From Fictibacillus phosphorivorans (lineage in GTDB: Bacteria > Bacillota > Bacilli > Bacillales > Fictibacillaceae): a stretch of 55,124 bases of DNA. The stretch is from contig NZ_JAMBOR010000025.1 in NCBI RefSeq assembly GCF_023715845.1, positions 1-55,124 of the forward strand. The letters are read 5' to 3'. Of this stretch, positions 49,279 through 55,124 are shown piece by piece. The translations under genes were made by a program, and so were the position numbers. The notes beneath the pieces are model-generated. The model saw only the letters and a program-made list of their open reading frames with translations. It was not told where the DNA came from and did not search any database. How positions within the stretch are numbered: position 1 is the first letter of the stretch; each line of letters opens with the position of its first letter.

Positions 49279-49635
49279 TTATTTCTTATTTAAGAATGAA
49301 AGACAAAACAAACAATCTCCTTCTGAACGTATACTGCCATAATGAAGGTTGCAAATATGAAAGCCTTCTTGGTAGAGACGTGCCAGATTATCATAGCCCT
49401 CACCGATATCGACGGCAGGCTCTTTTTTGCCTTTAGAAACTGGCGTCTTTTTAGCAGAAACTCGTGTCCCGTCAGAGTTTAGCTTGTTTCGAAGATTTTC
49501 ATTTTCCATCACGAGATGGTGGTTTTCTTCAATTAATGCAGCCAGATGGGTCTTGAAATCTTCCAGTTGCTGTGACAACTCTGTGATTTGTTCTTCCATC
49601 TGCACCACGCGGGAAAATATAGTCTTCTTTTCCAC
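49279..49635 (-). CDS. yabA: Replication initiation control protein YabA
   Basis: Inhibits DnaA by binding it together with DnaN. The 118-aa protein has an N-terminal leucine-zipper-like coiled coil (about 1-60), a flexible linker, and a C-terminal zinc cluster with the H/C set in [10 protein letters not shown] and GDCLFCLSF. Start is GTG at 49635 with GAGGTGG 5 nt upstream, giving VEKKTIF, aligned with B. subtilis MDKKELF. Confidence 0.95.
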   Translation of the reverse strand: MEKKTIFSRVVQMEEQITELSQQLEDFKTHLAALIEENHHLVMENENLRNKLNSDGTRVSAKKTPVSKGKKEPAVDIGEGYDNLARLYQEGFHICNLHYGSIRSEGDCLFCLSFLNKK

Positions 49636-49650
49636 GAATTCCACCTCTTT

Positions 49651-50484
49651 TTACTCTGTGGCCTGACTGAATAATTCCTCTTTCTTGCCTTCTGCCAGCT
49701 CGTCCAATGTAAACTCTGTCGTTCTTTCCATTGAAGGAATGTTTACTTGTATGAGCTTTTCAAGCAAGTTCAAGCCGACAACGCGACCAACACCATGAGG
49801 GGTCATAATTTCTTCACCAACATCAGGCATTTCTTCTTTTGCTTCTTCGTAATAATCATTCTCGTACTTTAGACAGCACATTAAACGTCCGCATAATCCT
49901 GAAATCTTTGCTGGGTTTAATGAAAGGTTTTGATCTTTTGCCATTTTAATCGAAACGGGTTCAAAATCTCCTAGGAATGTTGAACAACAGAGCATACGCC
50001 CACATGGTCCAATTCCACCAAGCATTTTCGCTTCATCTCTGACACCGATCTGCCTAAGTTCTATTCTTGTCCTAAAAATAGAAGCTAGGTCTTTAACAAG
50101 CTCACGGAAATCGATTCTTCCGTCTGCTGTAAAATAAAAAATAATCTTATTTCGATCAAACGTATATTCAACATCGACCAGCTTCATATCCAGCTGGTGC
50201 TCAATGATTTTCTCTTCACAACTTTGAAACGCTTCCTTAGCGGCTGCTTTATTTTCTTCAACAGATAGAATATCTTTCTGTGTCGCGAGCCGAACGACCT
50301 TTTTTAAAGGAAGAACTACATCATTCTCCCCGACTAGTTTCTTATCGATAACTACCTTGCCATATTCTATTCCACGCGCTGTCTCCACAATAACAAACGC
50401 GTCTTTTTTCACTTCAAGGTCGCCGGGGTCGAAATAATATACTTTACCCGCTTTCTTAAAGCGGATGCCCACTACCTCATACAA
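49651..50484 (-). CDS. ricT: RicT (YaaT), subunit of the RicAFT / Y-complex
   Basis: With YlbF and YmcA it forms an Fe-S-containing complex promoting mRNA maturation by RNase Y, and Spo0A phosphorylation, competence and biofilm formation. The 277-aa PSP1-domain protein has the conserved cysteines in GPCGRMLCC and GLCGRLMCC. Start is TTG at 50484 with GGGAGG 9 nt upstream. It follows holB by four bases. Confidence 0.95.
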   Translation of the reverse strand: MYEVVGIRFKKAGKVYYFDPGDLEVKKDAFVIVETARGIEYGKVVIDKKLVGENDVVLPLKKVVRLATQKDILSVEENKAAAKEAFQSCEEKIIEHQLDMKLVDVEYTFDRNKIIFYFTADGRIDFRELVKDLASIFRTRIELRQIGVRDEAKMLGGIGPCGRMLCCSTFLGDFEPVSIKMAKDQNLSLNPAKISGLCGRLMCCLKYENDYYEEAKEEMPDVGEEIMTPHGVGRVVGLNLLEKLIQVNIPSMERTTEFTLDELAEGKKEELFSQATE

Positions 50485-50488
50485 GGTT

Positions 50489-51478
50489 TTATCCCTCCCG
50501 TAATCGTAAAACCAACTGCTCCATCACCATAAGAGGGCTTACGTTGCTCCTTAGTCTGGCTTGGGCAGTTAGTATAGCTTGCAGGGCTTCTCCTGTTCTC
50601 TTTTGAGACGTTTGTAGCGCCTGCTGCTCTAATACTTGAAGCTGGTCGAAAAACACGACTTTTTCCGACTGTGATAAATGTATAGATAAAAGATCCCGAT
50701 ACCAGATCAAAAGTAAGTTTAAAGCTAAACGCAGCTGTTCTTTCTCTTTAAAAAAGCTTAAGTATTGGTCTTGCAATACAACAAGACAATAATCAGGCCG
50801 CAGCCGCAGTTCCTCCGTCAATTGTATCACTTTGGCTCTTGCTTGTGCAAACCACTCTTCCCTACAAATTTCGAGTGCTTCTGCATAATCTGACGTAAGG
50901 GACGCGGCCAGAGCAGCAACTGGCTTTGGTATTTCATCTTCTAAAAGTTTTTGTGAAATCCCTTCTGGCGCAAGAGGCGAGAAGGAAAGAGTCTGCGCAC
51001 GTGAGCGAATGGTATCAAGCAAACTGTGTACCTGTTCGGTCAATAAAATAGCAATCGTGTCTGAACCTGGTTCTTCTAAAAATTTCAGCAGGCTATTTGC
51101 GGCTTGAACGGTCATCTTATCTGCATGCTCTACAATGTATACCTTTTTAGAGGACTCCATTCCGCTGTATGCAAATTCCTTCTGCAGCCCTCTGATCTGA
51201 TCGATCTTGATCGACTGCCCTTCGGGTGAGATGATATGCACATCTGGATGGTTACCGGATGTAATTCTTTTGCAGTTCGTGCAGTTCTCACACGGATTGC
51301 CTTCCTCAGCATTCCGGCATAGAAAAGCTTTTGCTAATGCAGTAGCGACTGCCATCTTCCCTGTGCCGTGTGCACCTTCAAAAATATATGCATGAGCAAG
51401 GCGCTGCTTTTTTATACTGTTTTTTAATAGTTTCACAACACGGGGCTGTGTCTTGCTGCTAACTTCCCAGCTCATCAT
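50489..51478 (-). CDS. holB: DNA polymerase III delta' subunit
   Basis: Clamp-loader subunit. The 329-aa AAA+ protein has a Walker-A-like GAHGTGKM, the four-cysteine zinc module FLCRNAEEGNPCENCTNC, and SLLKFLEEPGSDTIAILLTE (sensor/SRC-like region). ATG at 51478 follows AGGTGA and gives the same length as in B. subtilis; the GTG at 51487 is inside that site. It follows yaaR by 12 nt. Confidence 0.94.
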   Translation of the reverse strand: MMSWEVSSKTQPRVVKLLKNSIKKQRLAHAYIFEGAHGTGKMAVATALAKAFLCRNAEEGNPCENCTNCKRITSGNHPDVHIISPEGQSIKIDQIRGLQKEFAYSGMESSKKVYIVEHADKMTVQAANSLLKFLEEPGSDTIAILLTEQVHSLLDTIRSRAQTLSFSPLAPEGISQKLLEDEIPKPVAALAASLTSDYAEALEICREEWFAQARAKVIQLTEELRLRPDYCLVVLQDQYLSFFKEKEQLRLALNLLLIWYRDLLSIHLSQSEKVVFFDQLQVLEQQALQTSQKRTGEALQAILTAQARLRSNVSPLMVMEQLVLRLREG

Positions 51479-51490
51479 ACATTTCACCTG

Positions 51491-51931
51491 CTACGTATAT
51501 ATATTCACTAACAATCCTTTGATTTCACCGATCTTATCTAATAAGGATATAGAGTCTTTTTCTTGGCTTATAATGGCTTCAGTAACTTGAATCAGCTGTT
51601 CATCAACTTCTTTAACAAGTTTAAGCGTTCGTGACCGTCCTTGTTCGTTCCAGCTTTTGTTCTGTTTTAACTGCATCCCGAAGTTAACAGCTTCTTTTAC
51701 GAAACGTTGAACTAAATTTTTATAAAGCTGCAGGTCACGTACAGTTTGGGACTGCAGCAGTCTCTTCCCTTGTGTCTCGATATCGCTTAACAGCCGTGCA
51801 AGCTGCTCAGAGTGCAGTTTTTCACTTTGTTTGGCTACCGTCTCACCAAATGAGAGGGATGGTTTCTTCCCCATTTTCCCATCGTTTTGCTTTGTATCAA
51901 GAACAGGTCTTATATCTTGTCCGATTTTCAT
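51491..51931 (-). CDS. yaaR: YaaR-family protein (DUF327)
   Basis: A 146-aa mostly helical, charged protein (LSFGETVAKQSEKLHSEQLARLLSDIETQGKRLL is the family core, residues 26-59, quoted in pieces: LSFGETVAKQ, ARLLSDIETQGKRLL). No known function. GAGGGG precedes the ATG. It is always next to darA and holB in bacilli, so a link to replication or c-di-AMP signalling is possible but untested. Confidence 0.88.
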   Translation of the reverse strand: MKIGQDIRPVLDTKQNDGKMGKKPSLSFGETVAKQSEKLHSEQLARLLSDIETQGKRLLQSQTVRDLQLYKNLVQRFVKEAVNFGMQLKQNKSWNEQGRSRTLKLVKEVDEQLIQVTEAIISQEKDSISLLDKIGEIKGLLVNIYT

Positions 51932-51964
51932 AATAACCCCTCAGTTTAGAAAGCCTTGTATTTA

Positions 51965-52309
<345 letters not shown>

Positions 52310-52954
52310 TTAGTTTTCCTTATGATTCGATAAAAGCTTATCTAAATCCTCTACAATCTCTGCAAACACCGTCTCAGGATCTTGTTCACCATTTATTCGA
52401 TGAATACGTTTCTCCTGATTATTAAATATATGCTGGAATCCTTCCCTGACGCGTTCATGATACGAAAGATCTTTTTGCTCAATACGGTCTAGATTCTCAG
52501 TTCCATACCGCACGGTCATCCGCTTCCGACCTACTTCTGGAGAGACATCTATAAAATAACTACGGTCCGGAACCAGCCCGCTCGTAGCAATCTGATTTAC
52601 TTGTAATACCGGTCCTTCTCCGACACCAAGTCCAAACCCTTGATAGGCGAGTGAGGCATCTACGAAACGGTCACATAATACAACCTTTCCACTTTCTAAA
52701 GCAGGAATGATTTTTTCATGAACATGCTGAGCTCTTGATGCTGCATAAAGGAGAACTTCTGTAAGATCATGCATTTCATTATGTTCCGGATCTAAGATCA
52801 ATGAACGAATCTTATCACTTATCCTTGTACCGCCTGGTTCACGGGTCTGAATAAAATCAATCTTTTGTTGTGTTAAGTATTCTGCAATTTTGGCAACCTG
52901 AGTGGTTTTGCCTGATCCGTCTGGACCTTCTAGCGTAATAAATAAGCCTTTCAC
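52310..52954 (-). CDS. tmk: Thymidylate kinase
   Basis: Phosphorylates dTMP to dTDP. The 214-aa P-loop kinase has EGPDGSGKTT (9-18), REPGGTRI, and CDRFVDASLAYQG (base and lid region). Start is GTG at 52954 with AAGGAG 8 nt upstream, only two bases after the yaaO stop, so the genes are coupled. Confidence 0.97.
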   Translation of the reverse strand: MKGLFITLEGPDGSGKTTQVAKIAEYLTQQKIDFIQTREPGGTRISDKIRSLILDPEHNEMHDLTEVLLYAASRAQHVHEKIIPALESGKVVLCDRFVDASLAYQGFGLGVGEGPVLQVNQIATSGLVPDRSYFIDVSPEVGRKRMTVRYGTENLDRIEQKDLSYHERVREGFQHIFNNQEKRIHRINGEQDPETVFAEIVEDLDKLLSNHKEN

Positions 52955-52956
52955 TA

Positions 52957-54390
52957 TTACTGCTCCTTACTTTTATCAAATACATGCATCCGATTCTGCT
53001 CGCTTATTCCTTGGAACCGAGCACCTTTTTCTTTCAGGTACAAATAATAACGGATGGATGCTGATGTGATTTTTTCTCCTTTTGCAATTAAAGGAATACC
53101 AGGTGGATACGGAATGATTGCTTCAGCTGCCGTATCCCCTTCAGCATCCTCTATAGAGACAGGAACGACTTTCATTTTTTTCATGTCTTGATAAGAAAGG
53201 TGTAACGTACTCACTTGAGGAAACAGCGATACGGTTTTTCTTTGTTCTGACCTGTTCTTATAAGAAGAAAGTTTCTCTGAGATTTTATTAAAAACGTCCT
53301 TAACTCCAACAATCTCCTGAATTGGTCCGAGCGGCAAGATAAATAATACATTTCTGTCATCCGCAAGTTCGGTAAATAATCCATCTTGTTCAAAAAGCTG
53401 CTGCAGTTCAAATCCTGAAATATCTTTATCAGACTGAACGATTATCTTAAGTGGATCTAAGCGATAACCTGACTGATTTTTAACGGTACGGAGATGCTTT
53501 AATGAATCGATAAACCCTCTAAACTTCTCAGCTTCATCAAGCATATCGTCCATATCGCTTTGAGATAAGTTCTCCATATACAACCGGCTTAAATCCAGTG
53601 AAGCCATAATTAGATAGGAAGGGGATGAAGACTGTACCATCTGAAGAGCTTGTGATAAGCGATACGTATCGACCCGATCACTGTTAACATGTAAAAAGGC
53701 ACCCATCGTCAAAGCCGGAAGCGTTTTATGTGCGGATTGTACAACAATGTCCGCACCTCTATGTATCGCAGTCTGTGGCATATGTTTAAGTCCAAAATGC
53801 GCTCCATGTGCTTCATCTACTAAAACAATGCCGTTATGCGCATGGATCTCTTCTGCTATGTCTTCAATACAATGCTGCATCCCGTAGTAAGTCGGATCGG
53901 TTAACAGAATTCCTCTACATTCGGGATACCTTTTGATAGCCTCTTTGACCGTTTCGAGTTTAACTCCTAAAGGAAATCCCCCGTCCTCGTCCATTTCTGG
54001 TGATAAAAATACGGGTTTCACACCGGCAAGTTCAAGTCCGTTCAAAACGGATTTATGACAGTTTCTCTGAACAAGCACGATATCGTCCTGTACAAAAGAA
54101 GAAAGAATCATAGCCAAATTTCCTGACGTACTTCCTCCCACTAGGAAATAACTTTTCTTCACGTTATAAAAAGAAGACAGCAATTCTTGCGCTTCTAAAA
54201 TCGCTCCTTCAGGGTGATGCAGATCATCCAGTCCTGTAAGTTCTGTTGCATCTAAGGGTAGGACGGACTGAAAAATGGATTTTGCCGCCTCTTCAAAAAC
54301 GTGTCCATTTTTATGTCCTGGAACATGAAAAGACCACTTAGTATTCTTTGTATGTTTCTTTAACGCCTCATAGAGCGGTGCATGTTTCAT
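52957..54390 (-). CDS. yaaO: Orn/Lys/Arg decarboxylase family protein YaaO
   Basis: PLP fold type I decarboxylase of the shorter (Gram-positive) type, 477 aa. HVPGHKNG is at residues 22-29, GGSTSGN at 85-91, DEAHGAH at 192-198, and the cofactor lysine K222 in QSAHKT. The substrate is probably a basic amino acid, but arginine, lysine and ornithine cannot be told apart here. AAAAGGA precedes the ATG. A weak extended -10 (TGA-TAGAAT, 54447-54439) may be its promoter. Confidence 0.9.
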   Translation of the reverse strand: MKHAPLYEALKKHTKNTKWSFHVPGHKNGHVFEEAAKSIFQSVLPLDATELTGLDDLHHPEGAILEAQELLSSFYNVKKSYFLVGGSTSGNLAMILSSFVQDDIVLVQRNCHKSVLNGLELAGVKPVFLSPEMDEDGGFPLGVKLETVKEAIKRYPECRGILLTDPTYYGMQHCIEDIAEEIHAHNGIVLVDEAHGAHFGLKHMPQTAIHRGADIVVQSAHKTLPALTMGAFLHVNSDRVDTYRLSQALQMVQSSSPSYLIMASLDLSRLYMENLSQSDMDDMLDEAEKFRGFIDSLKHLRTVKNQSGYRLDPLKIIVQSDKDISGFELQQLFEQDGLFTELADDRNVLFILPLGPIQEIVGVKDVFNKISEKLSSYKNRSEQRKTVSLFPQVSTLHLSYQDMKKMKVVPVSIEDAEGDTAAEAIIPYPPGIPLIAKGEKITSASIRYYLYLKEKGARFQGISEQNRMHVFDKSKEQ

Positions 54391-54474
54391 CGTTAAAATC
54401 CTTTTGTTTTTAAACGTTTTTCATACCTTCGTATATCTATTCTATCATATGTTTCTTCACCAAAGAATTTATCA

Positions 54475-54506
54475 CATAAAAAAACAGACTGTTCAATCAG
54501 CCTGTT
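54475..54506 (-). terminator. csfB terminator
   Basis: Minus strand hairpin ACAGGCTG / CAGTCTGT followed by seven T; two bases past the csfB stop codon. Confidence 0.88.
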
Positions 54507-54507
54507 T

Positions 54508-54702
54508 TTATGAAGACGCATTAACTAATTTTAATTTTCTTAATTGGGATAAGTAATGTTTATAGTAGTCATCATTTGTTTTGGCAGTTAAAATTTTCTG
54601 CTCACATTCCCGGCAAATAAATTGATGAAGAATGTGTAATCCCCGATCTTTTTGTTCCTCACAAACCATACATGTCTCCCCGTACTGTCGTGTATTTTTC
54701 AT
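54508..54702 (-). CDS. csfB: Anti-sigma-G factor CsfB (Gin)
   Basis: Zinc-binding inhibitor that keeps sigma-G (and sigma-E) inactive in the wrong compartment or at the wrong time. The 64-aa protein has two CxxC pairs (C11/C14 in TCMVC and C30/C33 in ICREC) and the DRGLH segment between them. Start at ATG 54702 follows GGAGGTGG by about 6-7 nt; a longer frame to 54747 would begin within the promoter. Has a perfect sigma-F promoter. In B. subtilis xpaC and yaaN lie between csfB and yaaO; here they do not. Confidence 0.93.
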   Translation of the reverse strand: MKNTRQYGETCMVCEEQKDRGLHILHQFICRECEQKILTAKTNDDYYKHYLSQLRKLKLVNASS

Positions 54703-54721
54703 TCTTCCACCTCCATAATGC

Positions 54722-54751
54722 CATTGTTGCCAGAATTGTTTATCCATATAC
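54722..54751 (-). promoter_or_regulatory. csfB sigma-F promoter
   Basis: Minus strand GTATA (54751-54747), 15-bp spacer, GGCAACAATG (54731-54722), an exact match to the sigma-F -10 GGNRANANTR. B. subtilis csfB is sigma-F-dependent. Confidence 0.85.
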
Positions 54752-55030
54752 GTTTTTTCAGATTATTTAAATGTTCTTTTAAAATGTATGAAACTCTGGC
54801 TCTCGTTGTGTCTGTCTTTATTCATTTCGGTAAAATAAACCGAGTATGCATCTTCATGTTCCTTAAATCCCCGCTGCCCCAGTATTTGAAACAGTTCAAT
54901 GTGCCGCTTTTAAGAGTTAAAGTTCTATTCGTAGAATGGTAAGAAGAAGAATGATCCTTGCAGCTTCTTTTTTGATTATTGGAGTCTCTGGAGTTTGTAC
55001 GGTACGTGTTCTTTTAATCTGTTACACGTT
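54752..55030. other. Intergenic stretch without recognisable gene
   Basis: No reading frame with a ribosome site or familiar product is seen on either strand. A GAAG...CTTC hairpin followed by six T (about 54950-54985, plus strand) is weak. The next gene to the right lies outside the window. Confidence 0.5.
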
Positions 55031-55124
55031 CGCGCAAGATGACCCTCGTTTCGCTCAAAATCTTCGAGTACCGCTCAGAATCGACGAGCTACGCTCAAAA
55101 TTCCAGATCTTCGCTCAGAATGGG
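55031..55124. repeat. 20-bp tandem repeat, about 4.5 units, running off the right edge
   Basis: Core CGCTCARAAT recurs at 55052, 55072, 55092 and 55112, with a diverged unit CGCGCAAGAT at 55031. The period is 20 bp (21 for the first step). Cores alternate CGCTCAAAAT and CGCTCAGAAT, and the spacers contain CGAG/GAGC-like blocks. Confidence 0.85.

Noticed and set aside
54652-54942. Plus-strand 96-codon open frame near the right end
   Set aside because: Antisense to csfB and its promoter; no ribosome site and low-complexity hydrophobic composition.

Overview
This window is origin-proximal housekeeping and sporulation DNA from an endospore-forming member of the Bacillaceae. It carries spoIIE, spoVT, spoVG, sspF, yabG, yabP, yabQ, csfB (Gin) and fin. 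Gene order matches the Bacillus subtilis 168 interval from csfB to lysS and the following rRNA operon, as I remember it, read in reverse. The genus cannot be fixed from sequence alone. Every gene except abrB lies on the minus strand, so the origin should lie beyond the right end.

Layout from left to right. Positions 1-84 are the 5' end of a 16S rRNA gene, followed by tandem rrn promoters. Positions 542-3809 carry lysS, a Gre-like gene, dusB and a small XRE regulator. Positions 3761-8412 are the folate/PABA operon pabB-pabA-pabC-sul-folB-folK. Positions 8582-17288 carry cysK, hslO, coaX, ftsH, hprT, tilS, yabT and yabS. Positions 17479-24971 carry spoIIE, a tRNA-Met(CAT), yabR, divIC, yabQ, yabP, rqcP, an HU gene and mazG. 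Positions 24968-36401 carry yabM, spoVT, mfd, fin, pth, ctc/rplY, prs, glmU, spoVG and ridA. Positions 36398-46156 carry purR, ispE, sspF, veg, yabG, rsmA, rnmV, yabE, tatD and metG. abrB is divergent from metG, and 47161-54702 carries rsmI, yazA, trmN6, yabA, ricT, holB, yaaR, darA, tmk, yaaO and csfB.

The genes supply translation (lysS, metG, rsmA, rsmI, tilS, pth, L25, rqcP, rnmV), one-carbon and nucleotide precursors (folate genes, prs, purR, hprT, tmk), envelope precursors (glmU, ispE, divIC, yabM), and replication/repair (holB, yabA, mfd). Interleaved sporulation genes have recognisable compartment-specific promoters: Spo0A/sigma-A for spoIIE, sigma-H for spoVG, sigma-F for csfB, sigma-E for yabPQ and sigma-G for spoVT. 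ctc has a sigma-B-type promoter.

No mobile element, CRISPR array or phage gene is visible. The less ordinary items are: a Gre-family protein lacking the acidic coiled-coil tip; an HU gene directly before rqcP; a metG leader with an intrinsic terminator but no T-box; two spaced pairs of Spo0A boxes before abrB; an ECF-sigma-like promoter aimed antisense into yabE; four GAG triplets at the pabA ribosome site; a four-copy intergenic repeat that always lies between a terminator and the next transcription start; and a 20-bp tandem repeat at the right edge. Compared with B. subtilis as remembered, xpaC-yaaN, the prsA-like yacD and the trnSL-Glu tRNA are missing from their usual places.

Start codons were chosen from ribosome-site spacing and expected family N-termini. 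Family lengths and N-termini quoted are from memory, and no database search was run.
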